From assembly GCA_930367215.1 (NCBI GenBank), contig OV884059.1:97266993-97330992 (forward strand): 64,000 nt of DNA, read 5' to 3'. Under the pieces are notes generated by a model. That model searched no databases and was not told the DNA's origin. It saw only the letters and a program-made list of their open reading frames with translations. Position 1 is the stretch's first letter. Every line of letters begins with the position of its first letter. Source of the stretch: Pollenia angustigena (taxonomy: Eukaryota > Arthropoda > Insecta > Diptera > Polleniidae). The translations under genes and the position numbers were made by a program. Of this stretch, positions 1 to 11,709 are shown in pieces.

Positions 1-131
1 GTACGCACATTTGGACGATCAAATTGACCAAAATAATCACGAAGTGCACGATATGCATTTTGATTTGAACGCTCATTTTCATAATAAGTCTGGATAACTT
101 TAACACGTTGTTGGATTGTGTATCTCTCCAT
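1..131 (-). CDS. Transposase N-terminus, DUF4817 helix-turn-helix (partial)
   Basis: The frame starts at an ATG at 131-129 and stays open to the window edge (43 codons). It begins MERYTIQQRVKVIQTYYENE and continues with RSNQNAYRALRDYFGQFDRP. This is the pattern of the N-terminal DNA-binding domain (DUF4817) found in many insect and arthropod DDE transposases. The start is supported by the same ATG context in the second copy at 1449. The catalytic domain lies outside the window, so integrity is unknown. It would act as a nuclear DNA-binding domain recognising the terminal repeats. Confidence 0.8.
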   Translation of the reverse strand, partial: MERYTIQQRVKVIQTYYENERSNQNAYRALRDYFGQFDRPNVR

Positions 132-232
132 GGTTCAAATTGAGTAAGTCTGAAATAGAGAAATGTCAAATAAAATTGGCGTTTAGGTGTGGTTCACATT
201 CAACATCGGCCCTTACAATTTAACCACCCTTT
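1..232 (-). mobile_element. DUF4817-type DDE transposon, copy 1 (5' end only)
   Basis: This is the 5' end of a DNA transposon lying on the minus strand and cut by the window edge. The terminal repeat, ending near 232, reads TCAACATCGGCCC followed by TTTAACCACCCTT. It matches the 5' end of the second copy at 1500-1557 almost base for base, including the 5' leader (GTTTAGGTGTGGTTCACATT). The target duplication cannot be read because the other end is outside the window. Both copies lie in the same orientation. Confidence 0.85.
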
Positions 233-647
233 ATTTATCAAAAATAAAAATTGCAAACTTAGCACGTTATAGAGAAATTTTATTAAAATTTTCCGTTGAT
301 TAAAATTTTGCACATGCACCTTTTCTGATAATACTAACTAATAAAATTACTTCTTCGATTTATTTGTAGTTAAAAAAATTGTAGATTTAAGTTTGTCATT
401 CCGTATGTGATTTCTACAATATTTATCTTAGAACTTATAAAGATTTTACGTATATTCTGGATCCTTAAAAGTAGCAGAGATTGCTTAGCGTTGTACGTAC
501 TTCCATCTGTTCGTGTGTTAGTTAAAATAAGTTTTCCGTTCACCCCATATATGATGGGGTCTAAGCTGTTTTAAATTATATTTCCCACATAAAGTCCGAT
601 GGAGTTGCTAATGAAATTCATCCAGCTCGGCCTAGAAATGTCTAATC

Positions 648-1557
648 AAGGGTGGTTAAATTTTAGGGGCCGATGTTGATTTTGAATAAAACACAAATTA
701 TTTAGTAAATTATTATCATTTATTTTTATCATGATAATATTGGTATGGTTCAATTATATATGAAAAAGAATATCGGCCAAATCGCCGCCGCAACCACCAT
801 CCGATGTTCCAAGTTTTCGATGACGCTGAGGCATAATTGAGGTTCTATGCCGTTATTGTGCCGAATTATCTCATCCTTTAGCTCTTGAATTGTTGCTGTT
901 TCAGGGTACACCTTTTCTTTCAAAAAAGCCAAAAGAAAGAGTCCAACGGTGTCAAATCACATGATCTTGGAGGCCAATTCACATCGCCACCTCGTGAGAT
1001 AACACGGCCATTGAATTTGACGCGCAAAAGAGCCATTGTTTTGTTAGCTGTGTAACAAGTGGCACCGTCCTGTTGAAACCACATATCTTCCGCATCCATA
1101 TCTTCAAATTCGGGCCATTAAAAGTTCGTTATCATCTCACGATAGCGAACACAATTCACAATAATTGCCTGGCCGGCCTCATTGTGAAAAAAATACGGAA
1201 CGATGATGCCGCCAGCCCATAAACCATACCAAACAGTTACTCTTTGAAGGTGCATTGGTTTTTCGACAATCACTCTCGGATTCTCATTCGCCCAAATGCG
1301 GCAATTATGCTTATTGGCGAATCCACTGAGGTGAAAATGTGACTCATCACTGAATCACGAAGTGCATGATATGCATTTTGATTGGAACGCCCATTTTCAT
1401 TATAAGCCTTAATAACTCTAACAAGTTGCTCGATTGTGTATCTTTCCATGGTTCAAATTAAGTTAGTCCGAAATTGAGAAATGTCAAATGAAATGCAGAA
1501 AAAACTTGACGTTTAGGTGTGGTTCACATTCAACATCGGCCCCTACCAACCACCCTT
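648..1557 (-). mobile_element. DUF4817-type DDE transposon, copy 2 (internally deleted)
   Basis: The left end reads AAGGGTGGTT then GGGGCCGATGTTGA, and the right end is its inverted counterpart TCAACATCGGCCCC then CCACCCTT. The body holds a minus-strand transposase pseudogene. It is about 910 bp, much shorter than a complete element, because the middle of the transposase is deleted. No convincing target duplication is visible next to the terminal repeats. Confidence 0.85.
750..1449 (-). pseudogene. Broken DDE transposase (DUF4817 plus DDE domain, internal deletion)
   Basis: The N-terminus at 1449 reads MERYTIEQLVRVIKAYNENG and runs to ALRD near 1358. There it joins directly to the catalytic domain, which starts FSDESHFHLSGFANKH, so about 150-200 residues are missing. 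The catalytic part then shows RVTVWYGLWAGG, WFQQDGATCYTANKT, GRVISRGGDVNWPPRSCDLTPLD and a C-terminal KVYPETATIQELKDEI segment ending at 750. These are hallmark stretches of this Tc1/mariner-related insect family; the D residues of FSDES and QQDGA are kept. There is an in-frame stop after REMITNF and a frameshift near 935-950. The gene is certainly dead; it could only serve as a non-autonomous copy. Confidence 0.88.
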
Positions 1558-2613
1558 TACATAAACAAACTACCACAACTTCAAAATGTGTTTTAAATGC
1601 TTTTTAATTAACGAATTTTCTTTCAGTGTACTTTAAATAAGATAAGTTAAATAAAAGTGTAATAAAAATTAGCGAAACCGCTTTATAAACAATGTCCTCA
1701 TGAAATAGGGTTTTGGTACATATAAGACAATCTTGGTTCTCTTTAGCCTTTATGTCTTAAGTCAAACAAATTTAAGTATGCATAAGCACAGATATCCCAC
1801 TGCTACTCTTTTAAATTGAAACCTTTATACGACGTTAAAAATAAGAATATGCTTATGTTGCTGTATCGAAGCTATTCACCTCTCGTTTATTATAAAAAAT
1901 AAATAGGGAAATTCCGAAAATTCATTTAGTGTCATTTGAATGGAAGACTTTAAAGCGCAATATTGACATTAAAAAGGAAACAGGTATGTTTTTATACATG
2001 TACATTAGGGTGTCCCAAAAATTTTTTTCTTTCTGATTTTCTTAGGTGCTCAATTAAAATTTAAAAGCTTATAGGGTAAAGTATTTTTGGTTTTTTTTTA
2101 AGAATTTTCGGAATAGGTTTAGAGGTCGCGCAAATGGAGTTTTCATAAAAAAAAGAAGTTTTCAGCCTTTTTTTTAACTTTACTCATAACTTGGTTAATA
2201 CCACGAGTTTCTTCACTCCTGAGGAAATAGTTTTAAAGAAAAGTATCCAAGCTTTATTCCTGTGTGAAAAAATTATAAGTTTTGGTGATGAGTTTACTCA
2301 TTTAGATTCCCTTAATTTAAATTTTTCGCAATTTTTTCAAACATTTTGTAATAACGCTTTACAACTTTTTAAGTTTAAATAAAAACGAAAAAAGCTAATG
2401 ATGCAGGTTGAAAGACAAATTAATTCTTATTAATATGAATAAACAATTTTTAAATTTGTTCTTACCGTTCCTGAGTTATACCCGTTATTATCTTTATACC
2501 CAGTATATGTTATTATAAGCTGTTTGCCAGTTCACCAATCTTACCCAATCAACAAAAAGAAAAACTTTCTTTTGCTCTGTGAAAAATCATTTATTGCGGT
2601 TCTTGCGATGTAG
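1558..2613. other. Unassigned A+T-rich DNA
   Basis: I see no gene or terminal repeat pair here. Near 2008 there is a GGTGTCCCAAAAA stretch, a motif that recurs in fly intergenic DNA. A similar TAGGGTTGTCCAAAAA occurs near 57802. The 63-codon frame at 2191-2382 has no recognisable features. Confidence 0.5.
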
Positions 2614-3005
2614 TTATATACCTTGCAATAAATTCTGGTAATCAGTTTCAGAATTTTTGACATTAATATAAGTATTAGGCAAAGCCACACCTCGTTCTGC
2701 TACATCATTTATCACTTGTAGTTGTTGAACTTTTTTCTTTGCCTCTTGAAATGACTTGTTGGCTTTCCAATTCTCTGGATCTATTTTTAAAAAATCGATT
2801 GAAATATTGCAAGCTTCAAAAAAGTAAGATTGGCTTATGAAATGAATTGTTTAATTTCTTTATTTCTTAAGTTTTCTTCTGTTAAAGTTACATTTGCTAC
2901 TTCATAATCGCTGCATGGAGTATCTGCAAGTTTTTTTGTCATTAAGTGCAAAGTTTTGGTGTCGATACGTTCATCAAAAAACGCCGAGGCAGCCAATTTC
3001 GGAGT
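2614..3005 (-). pseudogene. Relic of an arthropod transposon-associated protein (VINDVAERGV motif)
   Basis: Reading leftwards from about 3005, the frame gives LTPKLAASAFFDERID, a stop after KEIKQFIS and then, after a frameshift, FFEACNISIDFLKIDPENW, EAKKKVQQLQVINDVAERGV and AL, ending at a stop at 2614. I recall the AFFD and VNDxAERGV stretches from a large family of uncharacterised arthropod and cnidarian transposon-like proteins, but I cannot name the superfamily. A further piece, FLGHQWYL in the same strand, appears on the far side of the fold-back element (about 4165-4105). This suggests that element inserted into the gene. The stop and frameshift show it is not functional. Confidence 0.55.
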
Positions 3006-3012
3006 TAAATGA

Positions 3013-4095
3013 CCCCAGGAAATATGGCCCCAAAAGTAAAATGAAAAACGGCCCCAAAATTTAACATGAGACACAACAACACGCAATTTTGGCGCAATTT
3101 TTTTGTTTTTAATGGGGTTATTTTTCATTTTTTCGTTAGGGTGTTTTTGCATTTTACGTGAAATGAAAAATTACCCCAATATCAAGGAATGAAAAATGGC
3201 CCCAAGTAAAATCACTATTTTTACTTAGGGGCTATTTTTCGTCTACTAATAAAAAATGCAAATTTTAAGAAAAGAAAAATCACCCCAAACATTTTTACAC
3301 ACATTTTAGAAAATTCTATATAAAAGTTTCTAGGGATAGTATAAAAAAATCCGAATTCTTTGACTAAGGTGGAGAAAATCCTTGCCGGTTATGCAGAGAT
3401 GCTTTAGTTAACGAAGCCGGTGTTTGTTATACCATGGAGGAAAAAATCATTGAGCTATTAAGAGAAGCTTTACTGAGCGAAGCCAGAGTTCTTTATACCA
3501 TAGAAAATAAAATCCTTGCGCCCGTCCGAAGGCCTGCTATGTAATGAAGATTTAGTGAGCGAAGCCAGTGTCCGTTATACCATAAGGAAGAAAATCCTTT
3601 CGCCCGGCCGAAGGCCGTCTATAACGTGGAGCTTTAGTAAGCACAGCCAGTGTTCGTTATACCATAACGTGAAGCTTTAGCAAGCAAAGCCAGTGTTCGT
3701 TATACCATAGACAAAAAATCCTTGTGCATGTTCGAAAGCCCAACCATGCTATCAATCGTACGATTTTTAAAACCAAAACTGTTTAATTATCCGGATTTTG
3801 AAATCAGGATTCTAAATTTGTGATTTTTAGTTTCGGGCATATGAACTCCACCGAAAATGTTAAATGTAACTTTCTTTGTGTTCTTTTTTGGGGTTCATAT
3901 TCATTATAAATTTTGATGTAATTTTTCATAATGAAGAATAACCCCAAATTTAGGGTCATATTTCATTTTATTTTAAGGGTTATTTTTAATTTTTTGGGGT
4001 AATTTTTCATTAAAAAAATGGGGCCATATTGCATTATGAAAAATAGGGTAAATTTTCATTTATTTTTTTTTTTGGGGCCATATTTCCTGGGCAAT
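3013..4095. mobile_element. Fold-back element FB1 (GGGGCCATATTTC arms)
   Basis: The ends are inverted copies: CCAGGAAATATGGCCCC at 3015-3031 and GGGGCCATATTTCCTGG at about 4074-4090. Each arm of about 300 bp is built from an iterated motif, roughly ATGAAAAATGGCCCCAA on the left and TTGGGGCCATATTTCAT on the right. The centre (3360-3770) is an imperfect tandem array of a shared core unit with AAGCTTTAGTNAGCGAAGCC, GTTATACCATA and a CCGGCCGAAGGCCG palindrome. There is no coding sequence. The element appears to split the pseudogene of which parts lie at 2614-3005 and 4105-4165. The same core is found in FB2-FB5 elsewhere in the window. Confidence 0.75.
3360..3770. repeat. Tandem core units of FB1
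   Basis: About four to five degenerate units of 60-95 bp. Each has an AAGCTTTAGTNAGCGAAGCC part, TTNGTTATACCATA, a GGANAAAATCCTTGCGCC part and, in the best copies, GGCCGAAGGCC. One unit near 3650-3700 is shortened and lacks the palindrome. Confidence 0.75.
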
Positions 4096-4099
4096 ATTT

Positions 4100-4904
4100 C
4101 GCAGCGCCAAGTACCACTGATGACCTAGAAAAGTTTAAAGCGAGGCTTTTGCAACTGCTTTGTTAATTAATAATTTTATAATAGGCTCAGATCATTGAGA
4201 GGAGCGTATCGAGGGCACTGGCAGAGGTTCCGAAATGTGATATACATTCTCAAAATAAATGAACTAAATTCAAGTACGGCATCAACTGTTGATTTGTCTA
4301 TATAAGATTGCAACTGGTTTCGGAAAATGCATATTTTCAAAGAATAGATCATATTCATCATCTAGCGAGCCCGATTGATAGCTCCTGGAGCACACATAAA
4401 ATAGAAAACACATAAAGTCAAAATGGCAGCGTGCAACGATTTAGATCAATAAATGTCAGAAGTTAATGACAGTTAAAACCTAACTATAAAAATTTATGGA
4501 AATATACAATAATTATAACGAAAAAAGTATCACCATTTTTAAGGAACAAACTATAAAAATAGTGTAACTCGGAAACTGTAGGACAAAATTCCATTTTTGT
4601 TTTTCTTAATTGTTTAGAACTTATCGGTATTCAAAATCGCGTCACAAGTTTTTATACTTTTCATATAAATTTGAAAAGTAATAAACCGTTTTTTACAGAA
4701 TTTGTTAAAAAATTACAAAAATACTTAATATGTGGAATCGTAATAGACAAAAATATTGCCGGAACTTAAAGTTGTTGCATATGGAAATAAAGTTTGGGAA
4801 ATTTTCGTTAGAAATATTCGGTCAAAAAATTAAGTGAACGTGGTTATTGACAAAGTTATGAGTCAAGTTTGAAAAAAGGCCGAAAAACCAGATTTTTAAG
4901 CCAT
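4100..4904. other. Unassigned A+T-rich DNA
   Basis: Apart from the short FLGHQWYL remnant on the minus strand at about 4105-4165, nothing is recognisable. The 61-codon minus-strand frame at 4176-4361 has no family features. Confidence 0.45.
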
Positions 4905-5059
4905 AATATGATTGTAGCTTTTTGATGGAAAACTAATTCAATAATTATATGGTTGTCGGTGAAAATAATAGGGTTAAATTAAACAAAATATTTTTAAAAT
5001 TTTCTTTAAAAATAGCATTGTTGGAGGTGATCATATTCAAACATGTTTTTCTCTGCGTG
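4905..5059. mobile_element. Truncated TA-flanked element (CACGCAGA family), right end
   Basis: The right end reads GGAGGTGATCATATTCAAAC then ATGTTTTTCTCTGCGTG at 5059. The preceding 150 bp (from TTGTAGCTTTTTGATGG) align with the right half of the complete element at 53872-54358. No left terminal repeat is visible, so this copy is truncated. Confidence 0.65.
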
Positions 5060-5563
5060 TTTGTAAATTATATTCAACAAACATGTTTATTTTTATTAAT
5101 TTCTCAGTATGTATATCATGTATACAAAAGTGGTTAATTTTAAAAAGGTCTCGTTAATTAATAATAAAGGTAATGGAGTTCTTAGCTTTATGAACTGTTG
5201 GTTGAAAGAAATTTCTGATCTTTTAATCACTTCAACAGCAATAAATCTATACAGACACAGTTTCTTTTATTTTGTTTTAGAAAGCAGGCTTGGTCTTATT
5301 TAGTTACTGATGTTAAAAAGCCGACGAAATACTTTAGTATTTCGTTTTTAATAGGTTTATAACATGGTGTTGTGGATTCCAGTTGTTTTATGAGCAAAAT
5401 TAACATTTATGTACTAGTTTATGGTTGCTACCGTCCGGTTTACGCTAACAAAGCCTTCTTTCGTCAAATTTGCTTGAATTTTTATAAACTCAGTATGTAT
5501 ATCATTTGATTTACTGTTTTGATAGTAAGTATGTTTTAAAAAGAAAATTGTTTGTTTATTTAA

Positions 5564-7097
5564 CCCATTAAGGCCTTGCGTTGCGTTTTCGCAACGTTCA
5601 CTTAAACCTCCCCTCAGGCATTTTATTGTTACGTGAAATTGTTATAAAGCACAGTGAAATAAAATTTAACTTAATATCTAATCGACCTGTTTTTGGATTT
5701 GTATCATGCATAAGTTTTTTTTATAAAAATTTTTAATTAAAATTTTTAATTTTTCTTGTTTTTTGGGTACTTTTGGAAAAAGTTAAAAAAAATAAAGTAA
5801 TATATAATATAACTATCTGAAACTTCTGAAGGAGGTAGCTAGCATACGAACATTATTATTTCTACTGAAAAACCCAATCATCGTAGTCATTTGAGACTTT
5901 TTTATGATTGGATATATCCGTGATGCGAAAACGCAACACTGGGTCTAAGCCATATACAAATTACATAAAATTATCAAATAAAATATATTTATACAATCAC
6001 TTTCTATTTAAAACAACATAATAAAACATGTATTCGTGTAAATTATAAGTTGTTGTTATTACGCAGTAGGTAAATTCTCTATGTCAAGTGTGTTATTTTC
6101 CTAAAGGGAAGCGAACTTACACCAAAGTAGTCCCGTGATAGGTCTTTGGGGGTAGAGACCTGTTCTAGTTCTAACACTTTATATGAATAACCCCTATCAC
6201 TTTTAAATGAGGTTGTCATTGGTTAATTGACACCATTTGACCAGTCACACATCTATTCTCAATAAACGTGTTTAGTGTTAGTTATAACAATGTAAGATTA
6301 TTTCGATACAATGTAGTGTTATTTCAATATAACAAGTCCCCAGAACTAAATTTAAGAACCACATTTTAGGAAGTCCCAAAAAAGGGTCACACCATCGGTG
6401 AAGACTGTACTGTAATTCATTACTTTGTTACCCTTTTTGTTCTTAATATACCAGTTAGATTATAAGTTCTCCTTTCACTGGTCATGAATTCTATCTTTTT
6501 GAACTTGTTCTATTTTCACAAATCCCAGGACCAGTCTTTTGGAACAATTGACAAAAATTTCCCCCAGGGTTACTTCAATAGGTACGGTAAGAGAAAATCG
6601 AACAAGTAATGTGAAATTATCCTCTCCCAGGATATTAAAGAAAAACCAGTAAGAGTGCTATATTCAGCTATGACAAATTTTTGATACCATCCACTGACAG
6701 CTAGGATATTTCAGGAGTGGGCATTATATTGAATCTGTGGTATATCATGAACCGATCTTTACGAATGTACTAAAGTGTTTTTCGAGAGTGGGTTTTATAT
6801 GGGTCCAATGGTAAATTATGGACCGATCAATTTACAAATGTGAAAAAAGTGAATGAAATGTGAAGCAGTGCACCCAAAGTGTCTTGGAGCATATCATAAT
6901 TGAATTAAAAATAAAATGTAAATGCGCTTAATTTTTATATCGTTAAGGCCCAACGTTGCGTTTTCGCAACGGGGGTTATCTGGGCTCCCACGTATCCGAT
7001 ATGCCCAAAATTTGTTTTCTTTCATATTTAGGTATAAACAAATTGTAAAAGTTTCATCATTATAGCTCAATGGGATCATGGCTAGGGCCTTAATGGG
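5564..7097. mobile_element. piggyBac-like non-autonomous element A (TTAA target)
   Basis: The element starts CCCATTAAGGCC at 5564 and ends GGCCTTAATGGG at 7097, flanked on both sides by TTAA (5560-5563 and 7098-7101). TTAA plus CCC ends are the signature of the piggyBac superfamily. Near-palindromic iterons GTTGCGTTTTCGCAAC occur close to both ends (about 5578 and 6953), with a third, diverged one (GATGCGAAAACGCAAC) near 5924. No transposase is encoded. At about 1.5 kb it is the largest TTAA element here, and its interior probably includes unrelated repeat debris. Confidence 0.75.
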
Positions 7098-7101
7098 TTA
7101 A

Positions 7102-9739
7102 ATTAGTTATTATCATTATTCTTTGTTTGTTGTGCCCTGATTGTTACACTTTTGCCTGTTTGGATTCTTTATCTATAGCCGAAAAAAAATAAAATAAAAA
7201 ATAAAGTCGTGCTTGATCGACTTTACTTGCTTACTAATTACTTTGTCAAATATTTGACGAAAAAATTTTGAGAGAGCGTGACCACTAATTTCATGAACTA
7301 TTTACATTCTTTTTACCAGTTTAAATGGATAGACTAAACAATTTTTCTTAAAACAAATCATAGTAAGTTTGCATAAATAAATTCTTCAATGCTTTACGGT
7401 GTCAACTTTATGCAAAATTAAATAAATATTTGTTCAAAACAGTGGTTACGTAGGGGCCGTCAAATATTTGTTAAGTGTGACCTTAGCTTAACTGAATCAA
7501 ATACTTAGTTCAGTTATTCAAGAAGAAAATATGCAATTCTCCAAAGTAAAATCCTTGACCATCTCTTGTTTTTGGTTCTTCTATTAAAAGCTTTTCTTTT
7601 ACTGCTGGCTTAGTTTGTAATTGATTTGTGTTCTTTATAAGGCCTTCAATTTACGCACTTGATAAATGTGTTTTTAAGTAAGGGCCGTTAACTTAAGGGC
7701 AACTAGACTCTTATAAAGAAATAATATTTTAGCTTTATTTTCCATTTATTAAAACCTCAACTTCTAGCAACACCTAGTAACCGCACACCAAATTTTGATG
7801 TACTATACTTCCCCATAACACACTTTATAATCTCACACCAAAACGAGGTCATAAAAATAAATTATTAGAAAAAAAAAAATCCTTATAAAAAGAAAAAAAA
7901 AATAAATATACACTTAATCTTAAATTACATAATGTTTCTTGATTCTTTTTCCCCTCTAAAACTTCACTTTCAAATATACATTCCTCTAATGACTTTATAT
8001 TGAATGTAATACGAAGGTTGTGTATATGATTTATCCTTGAAGCCACATGTTTAATTTATGTTAAGTTTTCAATATTTATTTCGCAACAAAAGATTTCTCA
8101 AAAAAAAAAAATACTTACCAAAAACCGAGAAACACTTGTAAAGTATGCGTAAATTTAAAACGTAAAACTTATGATGCCACACAATTTAAACCTCATGTGG
8201 TTGCAAATAGAATGGAATATTATGGGGCAAGGAGGGCAGTTTTACATGATTATATGGGTTATATACTTTATTTTTTTTTTTAATATAGACAAAAACTGAC
8301 AGTATATATTTGGCAATTCGTTGTATTTTTTTTATATTATTTTTTTACTTTTTTGTTTGTTTTGTGTAATATTTATGGAAGTTAAAAAGTATTTTTTTTT
8401 TTTTTTATAAATTTATTGTGTGTATTTATAAAGTATAGATTTTATAATGTGGGCAACATATGCAAATAATAGAGATTAGTAAAAAGCAACCACAGCGTTA
8501 ATACTGTAACAGACACAAGATGGATAGAGATTATAACGTTTGTGGCATGTTAATGGCAAAAAAGTATACATACGCTTCATAATAAAACCTTAAAATCTAT
8601 AAAATTAACAAAAAAATAAAAAAAATAGAAAGAAATAATCAGATAGATTGTGGGTCGGGTCAATACTAGTGATAAGTATCAATGAGCACTCAATACAGGG
8701 ATATGGACTGTATAAAAAATTATAATAATGTTATAGAAAATGTTTAAATAAAGACATTATTATTTAAGAAAGCAAAAAAAAAGGACACATTAACTTTGAT
8801 TATGACGCTCGTGTGACTTTAAAGAAATTACAAAGTTCATTGTAAGAACTTTAATGCTAAATGCATAGAAAAAATGGTGATTGTACATTAGAGTGGTTCG
8901 AAAAAAGTTTTTTTTTTTGTCAGTGACCCCCCCCCCCCCCCCCCTAGGATTAAAGATAATGTAAAAACAATTCCAAAAATTATTTTTTTATTTTTTTTCC
9001 ACGTCTAGAAATACCGCCCTTTAGTTTTTTGTTCACTGTGTCGCCAGATTTAGTCCGATCATAACCATTTTTTATATCAGTATTCATGGCTCTGTAAGGG
9101 CAACATTTCTGTCTTTATAGTTTTTTTATACAGAAGTTGTATCAAAATAACACAGCTTCATTTTAGTTTAAAAATATTTTGCGTTTGGGAGGGTATAAAC
9201 CGAGCTTTTGAAAGACATGGGTAGAATTTGCGTGGTATATAAAAAACTAAGTCCGATTTCCATGAAATTTGAGTTCTTATGTGTACTGATTATCTTTAAT
9301 GTTACGAGTTGATGGTTGCGTTAATAATGTGGATGACTACAATAAATACTCTTAAAATACTACATAATACTTAAATTAGCTAAAGTCATTTTAACACAAG
9401 GAGCAAAAAATTTAATCTTTTATACGAAAAATTGAAAAACAATAAACTATAAGCAGTTATATCAGCAAAATTAGCTAACACGAAATACCCATGCCAAGGA
9501 TATTCAAATATAATTCTTATTTGTAGTATTTTCCACTAAACAAAAAATAAAAAAATTAATAGTCATCGTACAGTTCCTTTAATTACTGGGGTGAAATTTT
9601 CAACATAGTCACTTACGTGGTGCTAAATTTTGCTTTTTTAATTCTACTAGCAATTTTTGATGCACAAAACCATTTGTTTCAACTAATTCTTCTTTAAAAA
9701 TAAGACACGACATTTTTAAATAAAACAAAACATAAAAAA
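7102..9739. other. Unassigned intergenic or intronic DNA
   Basis: No gene, intact terminal repeats or splice-supported exon is recognisable in this stretch. It holds long A and T runs, one pure C run (8927-8944), and an AGAGTGGTTCGAAAAAAG motif near 8890. The 65-codon minus frame at 7849-8046 and the minus frame at 9609-9791 are low-complexity and unconvincing. Confidence 0.45.
8927..8944. repeat. Homopolymer run of 18 C
   Basis: Eighteen consecutive C bases follow a poly-T run and a CAGTGA sequence. In DNA this A+T-rich such a run is exceptional. On the minus strand it is a G18 tract able to form quadruplexes. Confidence 0.95.
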
Positions 9740-10388
9740 CAAGTAATAAAGTATAGTCGGTCAAGCCCGACCATATGATACCATACACCACAGTATTAAA
9801 AACACATCATACTTATATGTCCATACAAGTATGGATTTATCTATGTTTATAAACTTCATTAAAATCGGTTTGAAAATTTGTGAGAGGCAGAAATTGCCCC
9901 CTACCTCCCCTTGGGGACCTATTTTTGAAAAACTGTAAAACTTATGTGTCCATATAGATATGGATCTAACTATGTTTTAAATTTCATTAAAATCGGTTTG
10001 AGAGGCAGAAATTACCCCTATCTCTCCTCGTGATCCTATTTTTTTTAAATGCATCCCTTTTGTGTCCATTGAATATGGTGCTATCTATGTTTTAAATTTT
10101 ATTAAAATCGGTTTGATAGTTTCTGAGAGGAAGAAATTTCCCCTTATCTTCCCTCGTGGTCCTACGATTTGGCCCATGTTCAACAGGCTTGGTCCTTGTG
10201 CCAAAAAGAACCTATGTTCCAAACCTTATCAAATTATCTCGAAAATTGCGACCTGTACTTTTCGCACAAGGTTACATGCACGTTCGTTCGATTTAGAAAT
10301 TGATTTTGAGTCGATCGGTATATTTTAAGGCGGTACACACATCAGCACAAATGCATAATACCCTTCCCACTATTGTTGTGTGGGTATA
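9740..10388 (+). repeat. Dipteran interspersed repeat (AGTCGGTCAAGCCCGACC family), copy a
   Basis: It begins CAAGTAATAAAGTATAGTCG, runs through GGTCAAGCCCGACCATATGA, and ends GTTGTGTGGGTATAAA. The body has three diverged modules of about 110-130 bp, each with ATTAAAATCGGTTTGA, GAGGCAGAAATT or GAGGAAGAAATT, and a CCTATTTTT or similar segment. A fourth part carries TTGCGACCTGTACTTTTCGC. The 88-codon frame at 10062-10328 lies wholly inside this repeat and is not a gene. I recognise the repeat from higher-fly genomes but cannot name its class. Confidence 0.75.
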
Positions 10389-10492
10389 AATATTAAATAA
10401 AAAGAGGATCATAAAATTTTTAATTAAACAAATGAATTAAATTCTTCTAAAATGACATTTTTTATAGCCAAATATCTAAAAAGAATTCATAA

Positions 10493-11031
10493 CAAGTGAG
10501 AAAGAATAGTCGGTCAAGCCCGGTCATATGATAGAAAAAAAAGGTATAAAAACTTTTTTGAGTGTTCCCTATTTAGGACTCATGGGCAACCATGGACCCG
10601 CCAGAACAAAATAATGTCGGGAGCCTAAGATTTGTATGAAAGTTCTTTGTCCCGAATATTTATTAAAAAAAAAAATTGTAAAAATTTAATATTTTGAATA
10701 TTTTTTTTTTTAATGAATGATATTTTTAATTTTAATTAATGGGCTTAAATCAAAATTATATTTTCAATTTTCTATTAACAAAAAAAAAAAAAAATTAAAA
10801 CTCGATTCCATTATCACATGTGTAGCACGGACGGTTAAAAGCTATTTTCGGGAATATTATTTGTATGGGCGCTATGGTCATATATGGACCGATTTGATTG
10901 CAATTAAATAAGTTTGGACCAAATTGAGTCAGCTGGAAGGACATCGTCATATCTACTCAGAAAGTGATTCTGAGGCGATCGGTATACTTTAAGGTCCACT
11001 CCCTCTGCAGTTTTGTTATGTGGGTATAATA
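10493..11031 (+). repeat. Dipteran interspersed repeat, shorter copy c
   Basis: It starts CAAGTGAGAAAGAATAGTCG and GTCAAGCCCGGTCATATGAT, and ends ATGTGGGTATAAT, matching the boundaries of the copies at 9740 and 45787. The middle differs, with GGTCATATATGGACCGATTT and GAGGCGATCGGTATACTTTA. It follows the first copy almost directly, in the same orientation. Confidence 0.65.
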
Positions 11032-11709
11032 AAAACACCAAAAATAATTAATAGTTAGCAACATACGGATCTGTCTTTTTGGAGTAGTTTCGTTCGTTAA
11101 ATTCCGTAGTTACGCACTCTTTGCATCCACATCGGCTTTTAGAATTCAAGTGGGCATGCGCGGTTTTAGTAACAGAAATTGACTATACTAGAAATGGAGC
11201 TATTGAAATAATGCAACGCAAACACTAACGAGTGTTAATTTTTACACCAGCAGCAGTATTTTTCTGCACAGACATTTGTACTATTAATTAAATTCCGTAC
11301 TGAATTTCCGCCTACAAACAAACTGATCATAGCAATAAACATATTTGTAAGTTTGAGCTTTTCTTGCTTTTGAGTTTCAATCAATAGGTTTAATTGAAAT
11401 GTGACCACCACCAAAAGATGCTTTACAAAAAGTATACACAAATTAAAATATTTTTTTGAATCAACACAGTAAATTGACACAATTAAAAAACTGTTTGAAA
11501 CTTGATAATATTTCGAAGTTTGTGTGTATGTTTTCATATTTGCAAATATACACACAAACATTACAATTTTTATTTTCAATTAAGGCAAACTAATTGGAAC
11601 AATTTGAAAAACATGGTTCGAAACAGCATTACGTGATTTAATTGAACAAGTTTGAGGAAAATTCTTTAAGGTGCGCTCCTGATTTACGGATGGCAATAAA
11701 AATTACTTA

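Noticed and set aside
10062..10328. 88-codon plus-strand frame
   Set aside because: It lies entirely inside a copy of the dipteran interspersed repeat and is not conserved as a frame in the copy at 45787.
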